Shown here one piece after another: positions 27,629-37,367 of a stretch of DNA of 64,000 nucleotides (its first letter is position 1; the number at the start of each line of letters is the position of its first letter). The DNA comes from an uncultured Psychrobacter sp. GTDB taxonomy: Bacteria; Pseudomonadota; Gammaproteobacteria; Pseudomonadales; Moraxellaceae. The notes beneath the pieces are model-generated. The model ran no database searches and was not told the DNA's origin. It saw only the letters and a program-made list of their open reading frames with translations. The stretch covers positions 124,001-188,000 of the forward strand of contig CANLDW010000001.1 of the NCBI GenBank assembly GCA_947489525.1. The letters are read 5' to 3'. Both the position numbers and the translations under genes were made by a program.

Positions 27629-30406
27629 ATGATAGATAATAATATATTACGTGAGCGTACCAGCTTATTGGGTTCATTTTTAGGAGCTGCGATTGCACGT
27701 CAGTCTGGTGAGCAAACCGTTCATACTATTGAAACACTGCGTAAAGGTTTTATCCAACAACGCCGTGCGCCTGACAAGGCACAAAAACAGGAACTTATTG
27801 ATTTTATTGCTTCTTTAGATAATAAAACCTTAAAAAACGTCATACGTGGTTTTTCTATCTACTTTTTCTTAGCAAATTTAACAGAAGAAAATTACTTACG
27901 TGAGCAGCGTCAAGCCCTGCGTCTGCAGTCTGATCAAAGCTGGGAGGGATCGTTTCGCCGTACTCTACTCGAGTGCCGTGAGCGCAACATTGAACCCGCT
28001 CAAATGCAAGAGCTGATTGATCAACTCAAATTTATTCCTGTATTTACCGCCCATCCAACCGAAGCTCGCCGCCGTACCACCATGAATATATTGCAAAGTC
28101 TCTATACGCATAGCGAGGCGTTAAACAATCTTGATAAAGACAGTTTTGCGTATGAGCAAGCAAAAGAGAAAACCGCGCAAACGATTGATTTGTTGTGGTC
28201 ATCTGATGAAGTGCGTACGCGCAAACCTCTGGTTTATGACGAGATAAATAATGGGCTGCACTATTTTAACGCCAGTTTGTTTAATGCTATTCCCAAAGTG
28301 TATCGTAATATCAAAAAAGCCATTATTGATATCTACCCAGAGCTAACAGACTATCCGCTGCCAGCCTTTATGAGCTTTGGTTCTTGGATTGGCGGTGACC
28401 GAGATGGTAATCCATTCGTGACCTTTGAGACCACAGAGCTTGCTGTGTTAATGCATGCTGATACCGTGCTGCGTCACTATCAAGTCCTGCTCAAAAAACT
28501 ACGGCGCCAGCTTATTCATAGCGATACGATTGTGACAGTGTCGGCTGAGGTTTATGCCAAAATTAGAAGTTATCATGAGCTTGACAGGCGTGTATTTGAT
28601 TATAATCTCGACGATTATGGCAATGAACCTTATCGCCGATTACTCTCCTTAATCCTGACTAAAGTTAATGCCACCAATCGCCTTATTCAAAGTAAAGGCG
28701 GTGATAGTGACGCCAAAAAAGATGCTTACGCCGGCCCCCAAGAGCTGCTAGAAGACCTGCGTATCATTCGTCAAAGTGTAAATAGTCATGATACTGCCCA
28801 TAGCGATGATTTGTTACTCGATACGATTCGTCTGGTAAAAACCTGCGGCTTTCATTTAGCGGCGCTCGATATCCGTCAAGAGTCGTCTTATCACGGTGAA
28901 GTGATTGCCGATATTTTTGCCAATGCCTCGAATTTACCCGATTATCAGAGTCTTAATGAAGATGAGCGCCAAGAGTGGCTAACCCGCTTGCTGGCAAAGC
29001 CTGGTACCCCGCTCCTCTATACTGATAACTTAAGTGATAAAACACGTGAGCAGTTGGCACTGATGAACTCTGTGGCGACATTACGTAAACTGGTTGGACA
29101 TGAGACTTTTGGCAGTTATGTTATTTCGATGACCAACAATGCCAGTCAACTATTAGAAGTCTTGCTACTCATGCGATTCGCTGGTTTGTGCAGCGTCGAT
29201 GCGGACGGACAGTTATCTGCTGACTTACCCGTTGCCCCCTTGTTTGAGACCATCGAAGACCTTAAAAATATCGACAAGATCCTACCTGCCGTATTGGATA
29301 ATCCACTGTATCGAGGACTGCTTCAGCACTCAGATAACACCCAAGAAATCATGCTAGGGTATTCAGATTCATCAAAAGATGGCGGCATTATTACCTCTGC
29401 ATGGCAGCTTTATAGTGCGCAGCAAACCATCAATCGTATTGCTGAACAATACGGCATCAAAACGCGCTTGTTCCACGGCCGTGGCGGTTCAGTGAGTCGT
29501 GGTGGCGGATCGACACATAACGCCATCGCCGCACAACCGGCAGGTACACTCCACGGTGAGATTAAAGTCACTGAACAAGGCGAAGTACTCTATGCCAAAT
29601 ATGCCAACACCGATACAGCAGTATTTGAGCTGACCATGGGTATCACTGGTACCTTAAAAGCGTGCTCGACAAGGTTTGCAGTGCAACCTGATGAGCTGGC
29701 AGATTATGAAGCCCTCTTTGCGCGTTTGGCAGATGCTGGGGAGGAGCGCTATCGCAAACTTACCGATCACACCGAAGGGTTTTATCAGTTCTACTCGCAA
29801 GTCACCCCTGTACAAGAAATCTCTTTATTAAATATTGGCTCACGTCCCGCGCATCGCAAAAAAGGCTTGCCAAGTAAAACGACGTTACGCGCCATTCCTT
29901 GGGTATTTGGCTGGTCATTAGCGCGGTTCACCCTACCCGCTTGGTATGGCGTCGGTAGTGCGCTACACAGCGTGACAGCAAACGAAGACTTGATGCGTGA
30001 GATGAATAAGCGCTGGCCATTTTTTAGCGTCTTTATTAGCAATATCGAGATGGCTTTTACCAAGTCTGAGATGGATATTGCTCGGGCTTATAGCCAGTTA
30101 TGTGAAGATGAGACGTTGCGGGAACAAATTATGAAAGCAGTCATTGACGAGCATAATCTGACCTATTCTGGTCTGAACTCTTTGCTTAATCAAACGTCTT
30201 TGCTATCTAATCAGCAGAGTCTTGCCGCTTCTCTTCAGTGGCGAGATGCTTATTTAGATCCGATTAACTATATACAAATTGAGCTATTAAAACGTGCGAG
30301 ACAAAAAGACGCTGTAGATAGTAATGATCGTAGTGAGCTTGACGTTGAAGATCCATTAATTCGTAGCATCAATGCTTTGGCCGCCGGTCTACGTAATACA
30401 GGTTAA
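27629..30406 (+). CDS. ppc: phosphoenolpyruvate carboxylase
   Basis: This 925-residue enzyme makes oxaloacetate from PEP and bicarbonate, an anaplerotic step. The catalytic His is His142 in VFTAHPTEARRRT. Other signatures are FGSWIGGDRDGNPFV, GYSDSSKDGGI and FHGRGGSVSRGGGST, and the C-terminus ends in the conserved NTG. ATG 27629 follows CAAGGAT. It is flanked by gaps on both sides and appears to be a single housekeeping gene. A weak 5-bp hairpin (27492-27504) precedes it. Confidence 0.97.
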   Translation: MIDNNILRERTSLLGSFLGAAIARQSGEQTVHTIETLRKGFIQQRRAPDKAQKQELIDFIASLDNKTLKNVIRGFSIYFFLANLTEENYLREQRQALRLQSDQSWEGSFRRTLLECRERNIEPAQMQELIDQLKFIPVFTAHPTEARRRTTMNILQSLYTHSEALNNLDKDSFAYEQAKEKTAQTIDLLWSSDEVRTRKPLVYDEINNGLHYFNASLFNAIPKVYRNIKKAIIDIYPELTDYPLPAFMSFGSWIGGDRDGNPFVTFETTELAVLMHADTVLRHYQVLLKKLRRQLIHSDTIVTVSAEVYAKIRSYHELDRRVFDYNLDDYGNEPYRRLLSLILTKVNATNRLIQSKGGDSDAKKDAYAGPQELLEDLRIIRQSVNSHDTAHSDDLLLDTIRLVKTCGFHLAALDIRQESSYHGEVIADIFANASNLPDYQSLNEDERQEWLTRLLAKPGTPLLYTDNLSDKTREQLALMNSVATLRKLVGHETFGSYVISMTNNASQLLEVLLLMRFAGLCSVDADGQLSADLPVAPLFETIEDLKNIDKILPAVLDNPLYRGLLQHSDNTQEIMLGYSDSSKDGGIITSAWQLYSAQQTINRIAEQYGIKTRLFHGRGGSVSRGGGSTHNAIAAQPAGTLHGEIKVTEQGEVLYAKYANTDTAVFELTMGITGTLKACSTRFAVQPDELADYEALFARLADAGEERYRKLTDHTEGFYQFYSQVTPVQEISLLNIGSRPAHRKKGLPSKTTLRAIPWVFGWSLARFTLPAWYGVGSALHSVTANEDLMREMNKRWPFFSVFISNIEMAFTKSEMDIARAYSQLCEDETLREQIMKAVIDEHNLTYSGLNSLLNQTSLLSNQQSLAASLQWRDAYLDPINYIQIELLKRARQKDAVDSNDRSELDVEDPLIRSINALAAGLRNTG

Positions 30407-30856
30407 TGGCTTAAGCAAACAGGCTTGAACGCTCCTATATGCACCCTTATACTTATGCTTATAGTGCCAACAAATTTATAATCTATAAGGCTTTTTTGTA
30501 AATAAAAGTAATCGGCGCTTATTCATTAATTTGATATTATTACGTATTGAGTAATATAGTTTTTTAAATTACGTTTTTTATTTTGGGGTATGAATTTGTC
30601 AAGTCTGTCTGCTGTATTTAATTACCCTTACATCGCTGTCCATAGGTCACAGTATGTATTTTATAAGTGTTACCCATTACATAATTTAGAATAAAATTAA
30701 GGCTCTATCTGAGAGTTTTATGCCTTGTAATACCTGAATTTGGCAACTTCACAACGAGTCAACAACGTCCTATACTGAAATTCAATCATCACGCTTATAC
30801 AAGAAAGTTAAAGCGTCATTAGGTTTAATGCACCCAATCAGTATGTGGAGTAAATC
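30407..30856. other. intergenic region upstream of the gentisate operon
   Basis: This 450-base AT-rich gap has no convincing ORF. A T-run after TATAAGGC near 30484-30496 may end ppc transcription weakly. It contains the promoter/operator at 30531-30560. The remaining 290 bases before the dioxygenase would be an unusually long leader; I see no strong structure in it. Confidence 0.5.
30531..30560 (+). promoter_or_regulatory. predicted promoter with an embedded IclR-type operator (site 1)
   Basis: TTGATA (30531-30536) and TATAGT (30555-30560) are spaced by 18 bases. The palindrome ATTACGTATTGAGTAAT (30539-30555) fills the spacer. The same 17-bp form ATTAC-N7-GTAAT recurs at three other places in front of related genes, so a regulator bound here would control the gentisate operon. 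Confidence 0.6.
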
Positions 30857-31897
30857 ATGGAAAGACTCGCTACTTTAGAAGATCTCCCCAAAGAATACGT
30901 TGAGGCGCTGACGGCAAAGAACGTAGTCCCTTTATGGCCAAGTCTACGAGATGTCCTCCCGCCTTATACCCCAAAACCAAAAACTCAGACCATTGCTTGG
31001 AAGTATCAAGAGATTCGGCCGCTATTGATGCAGGCAGGTGAGCTGACCCCTATCGAAAAGGCCGAGCGCCGCGTGCTCGTATTGGCTAATCCTGGACACA
31101 AACTTGAGAATATGTGTGCCACCTCTGTCATGTATTTAGGATTGCAGCTGTTATTACCCGGCGAATGGGCGCCCAGTCACCGCCACACTCCCAATGCTGT
31201 ACGCTTGATCGTTGAAGGTAACGGTGCGTATACTAGCGTTGATGGCGAAAAGTGTGAAATGGAAAGAGGTGATCTGATCTTAACCCCTTCTGGCATGTGG
31301 CATGAGCACTCGCATGATGGTGATTCCGAGGTGGTCTGGCTTGACGTGCTTGATCTGCCTTTGGTCTATTATGCAGAAGCCAGCTATGTTGAAGAAGGCG
31401 AAAAGGTAAAAGGTGAACACAGTACCATACCTGTTATCTACGGTCCCGGTATTGTCCCCACTGAGAACTTTCAGCGCAATAATGCCCAGTACCCTATTTT
31501 GCGCTATCCTTGGGCAAATACCAAAAAATCGCTTGAGTCCATCGCATCAAATGAAGATGTCGATATGGTACAAGTGACGTATATCAACCCAGAAACGGGT
31601 AAAGATGCACAAAACGTCATTGGTTTTAGCGCGATTATGCTACGCCCTAACGAAGTGCTTCGTTTGCCAAGGCGTTCGTGCGCGGTTATCTTCCATATTA
31701 TAGAAGGCAAGGTCGTCGTCGATGTCGATGAGGTCAGACATGAACTTATCAATTCTGACACCAGCTGCGCGCCTTGTTTTGCTCATATTACTTTAACCAA
31801 TCAAAACGATACGCCAGCTTTTATCTTTGTCGCTGATGAATCACCGTTTCAAAAGAAACTAGGACTCTACTCTGAGCGTCAAAGAACTGATGTGTAA
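30857..31897 (+). CDS. gentisate 1,2-dioxygenase
   Basis: This 346-residue bicupin opens gentisate to maleylpyruvate using Fe(II). The N-terminal cupin has metal ligands His108 and His110 (APSHRHTPNAVR) and a His in GMWHEHSHDG. The C-terminal cupin is degenerate, as in the family. Isomerase and hydrolase genes follow on the same strand, forming a complete lower gentisate pathway to fumarate and pyruvate. GGAG lies ahead of ATG 30857. No gentisate-forming hydroxylase is in the window. Confidence 0.95.
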   Translation: MERLATLEDLPKEYVEALTAKNVVPLWPSLRDVLPPYTPKPKTQTIAWKYQEIRPLLMQAGELTPIEKAERRVLVLANPGHKLENMCATSVMYLGLQLLLPGEWAPSHRHTPNAVRLIVEGNGAYTSVDGEKCEMERGDLILTPSGMWHEHSHDGDSEVVWLDVLDLPLVYYAEASYVEEGEKVKGEHSTIPVIYGPGIVPTENFQRNNAQYPILRYPWANTKKSLESIASNEDVDMVQVTYINPETGKDAQNVIGFSAIMLRPNEVLRLPRRSCAVIFHIIEGKVVVDVDEVRHELINSDTSCAPCFAHITLTNQNDTPAFIFVADESPFQKKLGLYSERQRTDV

Positions 31898-32012
31898 TCG
31901 GCACATTGAGAACCGGTAACTGCCTACCCGCTCGTAAAATAACGAGGTAGTGACAATGCTGAGCCAGTTACCATAATTTGTAGTACTTTATTTATCATTT
32001 AAAGGGATTATT

Positions 32013-32654
32013 ATGATGAAACTTTATGGCTACTTTCGTAGCGGTACCTCGCACCGTGTACGTATCGCGCTTAATTTAAAAGGCCTAGACTACGAAACCG
32101 TTGTCGTTAACTTATCACAAGATGAGCAGCTCGAGGCTGAGTTTAAAGCGATTAATCCGCAAGGTCTCGTACCTGTCCTGCAAACAGACGATCTGCAATT
32201 GTTTCAAAGCCCCGCTATCTTGGAGTGGCTAGAAGAGACTTACCCTGATACGCCATTACTTCCCAATGATAGCGCGGGTCGCATGTGCGTCAGAGCGCTG
32301 AGTGCCATGATCGGTTGTGATATCCATCCAATCAATAACCGCCGTATCCTACAATACCTACGTAATGAGCTGTCGGTCGACGAAGAGGAAGTCAAAAAAT
32401 GGTGTCAGCGCTGGATTAATGATGGTTTTACTGCCTTAGAAAAACGTCTAGCAGCAGACAAGCAGCGCGGTAATTTCTGTTATGGCGACAGTCCTACTTT
32501 AGCGGATTGCTACTTGATACCACAGATATACTCAGCACATCGCTTCAAAGTAGACATGAGTGCTTATCCAAATATTGAAGCGATTGATAAACACTGTCAT
32601 ACGCTACAAGCTTTTATCGATGCCGATCCGAGTAACCAAAAAGATGCTTTTTGA
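32013..32654 (+). CDS. maleylpyruvate (maleylacetoacetate) isomerase, zeta-class GST
   Basis: This 213-residue GST-fold enzyme has the zeta signature SGTSHRVRIALNLKGLDYE at the N-terminus and GLVPVLQ with LFQSPAILEWLEE in the glutathione site. It isomerises maleylpyruvate to fumarylpyruvate using glutathione. Because a fumarylacetoacetase is encoded at 42979-44271, it might also handle maleylacetoacetate. Two adjacent ATGs (32013, 32016) are possible starts; AAAGGG lies upstream of both. Confidence 0.92.
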   Translation: MMKLYGYFRSGTSHRVRIALNLKGLDYETVVVNLSQDEQLEAEFKAINPQGLVPVLQTDDLQLFQSPAILEWLEETYPDTPLLPNDSAGRMCVRALSAMIGCDIHPINNRRILQYLRNELSVDEEEVKKWCQRWINDGFTALEKRLAADKQRGNFCYGDSPTLADCYLIPQIYSAHRFKVDMSAYPNIEAIDKHCHTLQAFIDADPSNQKDAF

Positions 32655-32699
32655 TATCACTAATTTAGATTTAAATAAACAACAATAAAGGAGTATGTT

Positions 32700-33404
32700 A
32701 TGTCGTATGTGATTGAACCTTTTGAGCCTGTAGGATTACATGTTAAAGGTACAGAAGATAAGTTCCCAGTTCGCCGCGTGTACTGCGTTGGCCGTAACTA
32801 CGCCGCTCATGCGCGCGAGATGGGCTTTGATCCAGATCGTAATCCGCCATTTTTCTTTTGTAAGCCTAATGACCCTGAGTCTGTCGTACCAGTAGCAAAC
32901 GATGGAACAGTCGATATACCCTACCCGCCAATGACTGAAAACTATCATTATGAAGTCGAGATGGTCGTCGCTATTGGTAAAGACGCCAAGGATATCTCAG
33001 TTGAAGACGCCAAAAATGTCATCTTTGGCTATGCCGTAGGGCTAGATATGACGCGCCGTGATCTACAGATGACAATGCGTGAACAAGGTCGTCCTTGGGA
33101 AGTCGGTAAAGCCTTTGATTACTCTGCACCTATTGGTGAGCTGACACCTATCGATGGCGACAACGAATTAACCGCCGGTAATATCGAGCTGACGGTCAAT
33201 GGTGAAACCAAGCAACAAAGCAATATTACCCATTTAATTTGGAAGACCGCTGAGGTGATCTCGCGCTTGTCTGAGCTGTTTGAGCTTAAAGCGGGCGATC
33301 TCATTATGACGGGTACGCCAGAAGGCGTAGGTCCTGTGGTCAAAGGCGATACTATGGTGGCGCAAGTTGAAGGCCTTGGTAGCATCACTGTCAATGTCAC
33401 CTAA
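32700..33404 (+). CDS. fumarylpyruvate hydrolase, FAH family
   Basis: This 234-residue FAH-fold enzyme hydrolyses fumarylpyruvate to fumarate and pyruvate, the last gentisate step. Seen are the N-terminal [16 protein letters not shown] and PFFFCKPND. The metal-site region [12 protein letters not shown] follows, and then LDMTRRDLQ and the C-terminal [15 protein letters not shown]. It follows the isomerase by 45 bases with a GGAG site, so the three genes form one operon ending at the terminator at 33452. Confidence 0.94.
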   Translation: MSYVIEPFEPVGLHVKGTEDKFPVRRVYCVGRNYAAHAREMGFDPDRNPPFFFCKPNDPESVVPVANDGTVDIPYPPMTENYHYEVEMVVAIGKDAKDISVEDAKNVIFGYAVGLDMTRRDLQMTMREQGRPWEVGKAFDYSAPIGELTPIDGDNELTAGNIELTVNGETKQQSNITHLIWKTAEVISRLSELFELKAGDLIMTGTPEGVGPVVKGDTMVAQVEGLGSITVNVT

Positions 33405-33451
33405 CTCAACTAATAATAGACATTGAACAATGAGATATTAAATTAAATATT

Positions 33452-33485
33452 TATCGAGTCTGTGCAGGCAGGCTCGATATTTTTA
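33452..33485 (+). terminator. terminator of the gentisate operon
   Basis: TATCGAGTCTG (33452-33462) pairs with CAGGCTCGATA (33469-33479), one G-U pair, 6-base loop, followed by TTTTTAT. It sits between converging genes and may also stop the IclR transcript. Confidence 0.88.
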
Positions 33486-33581
33486 TATTGGTTACTTTGT
33501 CCTTATTCTTATTTCTTATTCTTATGCTTGCTTTGATTGTCCTAAACTCACTATCTCTAAACCGTTATAGACTTTAAACAA

Positions 33582-34430
33582 CTATAGCATTTTATAGCGT
33601 TTAGATATTGCGAGCATATTATTGATAATTTTTTGTTTTTTGCTAAAAGGCAGTTGTTCTGCGGTGCCAATCACCGTAATCGAATGCCCTAATCTTTGAT
33701 TCATAGCCACCACGATAGAGTCTTTATCGTTGCGTGAGGGCTGCATATCAATAGGTATGCTAAACGCGTTAATCCCTCGCATCATGTCACCAGTCGCATA
33801 CGAGTACCCTTGTTCTCTAATCTCAGCCAAGGCGTCTGCAAACTGCCGCCACTGCGTTGCTACCTCTGCTTTGTCCTTTTTCAACTCCTCATCATCAAAC
33901 AGTGCGGACGCCATAGGCGGCTGGGTTGTCTGTAGCTCTGCTAATACTAAAGGTTTGACAATATCAATAGGCTGATAGCTGGCGAGTAGTTTGCCCGTTG
34001 CCGAGGTCACAAGCGGCATACGTGAGCCAACACGGGTGATAATACTGATCGCAGTATTTGGCTCGACGGATTTGATAACGATAGGCCCTTCACTAAACCA
34101 CTTAGCGATCTGTACACCGCAGTTTAGACTGTTTTTGATATCGGTGGCTATTTTGGTGAGCTGCTCCATGACATTATTTTGATCAAGTCCCGCTTGCCTT
34201 AACGCGTCCACTCGATTACCTAGCGTATAGCTGCCATCATCGAGCTGTTCTGCATAACCTTTTATGATCAAACTTACCAAATATCGATGTATTTTAGCCG
34301 GGTGCATTTGCATGGCTGCAGCGATGTCTTTGAGTTTCATAGGCTCTTTTTGATCTATCAGTACATCTAATATTGACAGCCCGATCTCCATGGATTTGAC
34401 GCCGTGACGAGTCTTATTGGTTAGTGGCAT
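33582..34430 (-). CDS. IclR-family transcriptional regulator 1
   Basis: This 282-residue regulator has an N-terminal winged HTH (LKDIAAAMQMHPAKIHRYLVSLIIKGYAEQ) and a C-terminal effector-binding domain with RVGSRMPLVTSATGKLLASY. It converges on the gentisate operon and diverges from an orphan TRAP binding-protein gene. A 17-bp palindrome lies about 70 bases upstream of its start. A clear paralogue is at 36343. It probably represses or activates gentisate and related genes; the ligand is unknown. The ribosome site is weak. Confidence 0.9.
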   Translation of the reverse strand: MPLTNKTRHGVKSMEIGLSILDVLIDQKEPMKLKDIAAAMQMHPAKIHRYLVSLIIKGYAEQLDDGSYTLGNRVDALRQAGLDQNNVMEQLTKIATDIKNSLNCGVQIAKWFSEGPIVIKSVEPNTAISIITRVGSRMPLVTSATGKLLASYQPIDIVKPLVLAELQTTQPPMASALFDDEELKKDKAEVATQWRQFADALAEIREQGYSYATGDMMRGINAFSIPIDMQPSRNDKDSIVVAMNQRLGHSITVIGTAEQLPFSKKQKIINNMLAISKRYKML

Positions 34431-34865
34431 AAGCGACCTAGTTATACGTTAAATTTTGTTAATCACAAGCGTAATTGCCTGACGCTCTTACTTGAAGTTA
34501 TTACATATTGCGTAAACCATTGAATACTAAATTTTAATTCGAAACGAGCTTAAATGTATAAAAGAGTTTGAGCAATTATTAAAACAGCATGTATGGCGAA
34601 ATTTAATTATTTTATTAATTCTATAATACGTAAATTAAGCTAAAAAGGATACAATGTTAGCTCTTATATCGCTCATTTCACAAGGCGCAAGCTTCGTTAT
34701 ATACTAAAATTTATAAACCAAAATTCATTATACAAAAAGCAATTTATTAGGGCGTGTTTATTTTATTTTTATTCAAGTTCGTGGTTTAGCTGTTTATGTT
34801 TAACGATTCGTTCATATTTCATTATCAATAGTTAACACCCAATCAAGCCATCAAAAAAGGATTTT
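34431..34865. other. divergent intergenic region between IclR 1 and DctP 1
   Basis: This 435-base, strongly AT-rich gap has no gene. It contains operator site 2 (34500-34516) and a TATAAT at 34622-34627 that could be a -10 box for the TRAP gene, though no good -35 is seen. The AAAAAGGA site before DctP is at its right end. Confidence 0.5.
34500..34516. promoter_or_regulatory. IclR-type operator, site 2
   Basis: ATTACATATTGCGTAAA differs from a perfect ATTAC-N7-GTAAT palindrome at one outer base and shares TATTG with site 1. It lies in the divergent region between the regulator and TRAP genes, so it could give autoregulation and control of dctP. Confidence 0.55.
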
Positions 34866-34868
34866 ATG

Positions 34869-35903
34869 ATGAATAAAAAATTATCTGCTGTTGTAGCCCT
34901 GATGGGTTTACTGGCGCTATCGAGTTGTTCTAACCAAGAAACAACAAGTACGGGCGATGACGTCGTAACCTTAAGGTTTTCGCACTTTATGACGCTCAAT
35001 GACCCTATGAATAAGGAAGTCTTTGAACCGTGGGCAAGACAAGTAGAAGAAGACTCGAACGGTCGTATCAAGGTTGAGATTTATCCGTCAGCTACTCTGA
35101 GCAAACCTGATGTAACTTATGATGCCGCTGCAAAAGGCACGGTCGATATTGGTGTGCAGCCGCAAGGGTACACGAGTGGACGTTTCCCTGTGAGCCAGAT
35201 TGCTGAGCTGCCTGGGGTTTCAGAAACAGGCGAGCAGCTGAGCTGTGTGCTCCACACCCTCTATGACGATGGCGTTATCTCAGATGAATACGAGGATACG
35301 CACCTACTCTACATGATGGGTTCAGGACCTCATGGCCTACATACGATCGATACGCCCATTCGCACGCCAGCAGACTTAAATGGGATGCGCATTCGGCGCA
35401 CATCATCAGTAGCGGCTGATATGCTCGAGTCAGTGGGCGCAACGACTATCGGCATGCCAGCGAGCGACACCTATACCTCCTTGCAGCGCGGCGTTATCGA
35501 TGGGGTGAGCTTGCCGTGGCAACCCATTGAAGCGTTTCGTTTAGACGAGTTGGTGAATAGCCATACCTATGTCCCATTTTACAATGCTGCTTTTATCGTC
35601 ACGATGAACAAAGATAAATATGAGAGCTTACCTGATGATCTAAAAAAGGTAATCGATGATAATTCAGGGGCTCAGATGGGCGCTAAAGGGTCACAGGTAT
35701 TCGATCGGGTGAATGCTAGGGTCAGACAAGCAGCGATCGATAACGGTGATACTATGGTTGAGATTCCTGATCCACTTAATAATCCAGCATGGCAAGCCCC
35801 CCTTGAAGCTGGCGTGCAAAAATATTTAAATAGCGTGGACGGAGTTGATGCCCAAGACGTCTATCAAAAAGCGAAAGCGGCAGGTGCTGCTTGTCGAACT
35901 TAA
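34869..35903 (+). CDS. TRAP transporter substrate-binding lipoprotein (DctP), orphan copy
   Basis: This 344-residue periplasmic binding protein has a lipoprotein signal (VVALMGLLALSSC, lipobox LSSC). The DctP-type fold follows, with TLRFSHFMTLND, TSGRFPVSQIAELPG, GMRIRRTSSVAADML and KDKYESLPDDLKKVIDD. No membrane subunits lie next to it; the only DctQM pair in the window is at 39204-41017, beside a paralogous but broken DctP. This copy may therefore serve those subunits. ATG 34869 has better spacing to AAGGA than the ATG three bases earlier. Substrate is likely an aromatic or keto acid, judged only by neighbours. Confidence 0.92.
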   Translation: MNKKLSAVVALMGLLALSSCSNQETTSTGDDVVTLRFSHFMTLNDPMNKEVFEPWARQVEEDSNGRIKVEIYPSATLSKPDVTYDAAAKGTVDIGVQPQGYTSGRFPVSQIAELPGVSETGEQLSCVLHTLYDDGVISDEYEDTHLLYMMGSGPHGLHTIDTPIRTPADLNGMRIRRTSSVAADMLESVGATTIGMPASDTYTSLQRGVIDGVSLPWQPIEAFRLDELVNSHTYVPFYNAAFIVTMNKDKYESLPDDLKKVIDDNSGAQMGAKGSQVFDRVNARVRQAAIDNGDTMVEIPDPLNNPAWQAPLEAGVQKYLNSVDGVDAQDVYQKAKAAGAACRT

Positions 35904-35971
35904 GCGTGCCGCTTCTACTAGGCGTAGCCCAAGCAAGTTATTCGGAATAAAACGACCCTCTTTACTCAAGC

Positions 35972-36003
35972 AGCGACAGGTATCATACTTGTCGCTTTTT
36001 TTT
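35972..36003 (+). terminator. strong terminator after DctP 1
   Basis: AGCGACAG and CTTGTCGCT enclose the self-complementary GTATCATAC, giving a stem of about 12 pairs, followed by eight T residues. Confidence 0.93.
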
Positions 36004-36106
36004 ATTTCACTCATGTTGTAACGAGTAGCTTTCGTTGTTTTTTATCCACACTCAAGAGTACGCTGTATTCATTTGCTTATTTTTGACATTGAATATAATG
36101 TATGAA

Positions 36107-36123
36107 ATTACACTATAAGTAAT
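36107..36123. promoter_or_regulatory. IclR-type operator, site 3
   Basis: ATTACACTATAAGTAAT is a perfect ATTAC-N7-GTAAT palindrome, 220 bases upstream of the second IclR gene. Read on the other strand (ATTACTTATAGTGTAAT) it matches site 4 at 15 of 17 positions. Confidence 0.6.
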
Positions 36124-36138
36124 TGATATACCTTATAA

Positions 36139-36182
36139 TTAATATCTTTGTTAATTGATATCTTCGTTAATCGATATCGTTA
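36139..36182. repeat. tandem repeat of a GTTAATNGATATC-type unit
   Basis: TTAATATCTTTG, TTAATTGATATCTTCG and TTAATCGATATCGTT follow head to tail just downstream of operator site 3. Each contains ATATC. It could be slippage or additional regulator contacts. Confidence 0.6.
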
Positions 36183-36342
36183 GTCCAAAGTAAAAAGCCA
36201 CGAACGCTTAAGCGTGCTATTCGAATGAACACAGCGGAGCTTTTAGCGTTTTGAGATCGCCCAACAAGCGAGGAGATTTATACCAGTAGCCGGGCATTCT
36301 TTTTAAATCGGATCAACTATATCACTACTTTTAAAGGTCAGT

Positions 36343-37203
36343 ATGACATCATCAAAAGTTATAACAAGTAAAAATCAAAACGGTGTCCAGTCCTTAGAGA
36401 TTGGGCTATCGATATTAGACGTTCTTATTGATAATCGTGACCCTATGATGCTAAAAGATGTTGCTAAAGCTATGGATATGCATCCATCAAAAGCCCATCG
36501 CTACTTAGTAAGTCTTATCCGTAAAAACTACGCCTGTCAGCTTACTGATGGCCGCTATAAGATAGGAGCACGTGTCAATGCGCTAGCATACACAGGTCTT
36601 AACCAAAGCAATATCTTTGAGCGTTTGACGCATATTGCTAATGAAATTAGAGACGTATTGAATTGCGGGGTACAGATCTCTAAATGGTTTAGCGAGGGTC
36701 CTGTTATTATTCAGTTCATTGAACCCGATAGTCCCATTAATATCATGACCCGTATAGGATCACGTATGCCCTTATCAACGTCAGCGACGGGACAATTATT
36801 TGCAAGTTATCAATCTCAGGACATTATCAAACCGCTTTTATTTACAGAATGGCAACACAATACCCATAACGCTAAGTCCTCTTTTCTTCGACACGCTGAA
36901 TCGTCCAACGAGGAAGTAGACCTCTCAGAGGTCTCTGAGAAGTGGGTACGGTTTACCAAGCTACAAGACACTATTCGTCAGCAAGGGTATAACACCGTAG
37001 CGGGTACTTTAGTCAAAGGCATTAACGCTATCAGCATCCCCATATTTATGTCGCAGAGCACAGCCGAGCATTTTAGTGCGGAGGATGGCGTACTGGAGTA
37101 CGCGATTACTATCATAGGTACGTCAGAACAGCTGCCTATCACTGAACAACATCAGGTAGCAGATGAGATACTCAAAATTATTGAGCAGCATCAGATTTTT
37201 TAA
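36343..37203 (+). CDS. IclR-family transcriptional regulator 2
   Basis: This 286-residue paralogue of the 33582 regulator has the HTH LKDVAKAMDMHPSKAHRYLVSL. Its effector domain has NCGVQISKWFSEGP and RIGSRMPLSTSATGQLFASY. Roughly half of the residues agree with regulator 1 in the aligned parts I compared. It differs by an insertion with NNEEVD-like acidic residues after the middle of the effector domain. It converges on the first sulfatase gene. It may control the sulfatase, TRAP or fumarylacetoacetase genes, given that operator-like sites precede both it and the latter. Confidence 0.9.
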   Translation: MTSSKVITSKNQNGVQSLEIGLSILDVLIDNRDPMMLKDVAKAMDMHPSKAHRYLVSLIRKNYACQLTDGRYKIGARVNALAYTGLNQSNIFERLTHIANEIRDVLNCGVQISKWFSEGPVIIQFIEPDSPINIMTRIGSRMPLSTSATGQLFASYQSQDIIKPLLFTEWQHNTHNAKSSFLRHAESSNEEVDLSEVSEKWVRFTKLQDTIRQQGYNTVAGTLVKGINAISIPIFMSQSTAEHFSAEDGVLEYAITIIGTSEQLPITEQHQVADEILKIIEQHQIF

Positions 37204-37271
37204 TCTTGCGAGACGGATACCTTCTAATCTTAACCCTGTTTTTTAACAAAGGGTTTATCTTTAGGTGCGAT

Positions 37272-37300
37272 AAGCGTACTTTTGTTAAGTACGCTTTATT
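37272..37300 (+). terminator. terminator after IclR 2
   Basis: AAGCGTACT (37272-37280) and AGTACGCTT (37288-37296) form a 9-bp perfect stem with a 7-base loop; the T-tract is short. The same stem sequence recurs at 56951-56974. Confidence 0.75.
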
Positions 37301-37304
37301 TAAT

Positions 37305-37345
37305 ACAAAAATACCTATCAAAGATGGTATCTTGTGATAGGTATT
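37305..37345 (-). terminator. terminator after sulfatase 1
   Basis: AATACCTATCA (37310-37320) and TGATAGGTATT (37335-37345) pair perfectly. On the minus strand the stem is followed by T residues (A-run at 37306-37310 on the plus strand), so it ends the sulfatase transcript. Confidence 0.8.
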
Positions 37346-37367
37346 ATTTATAGCCAAGCGTATAGGA

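Larger units (their letters stand above)
35904..36342. other. intergenic region between DctP 1 and IclR 2
   Basis: This 439-base gap holds a strong terminator, operator site 3, a 16-bp tandem repeat and the palindrome ACGCTTAAGCGT (36204-36215). TTGACA at 36083-36088 and TATAAT at 36094-36099 and 36134-36139 are promoter-like, but no pair has correct spacing. No gene is seen. Confidence 0.5.
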
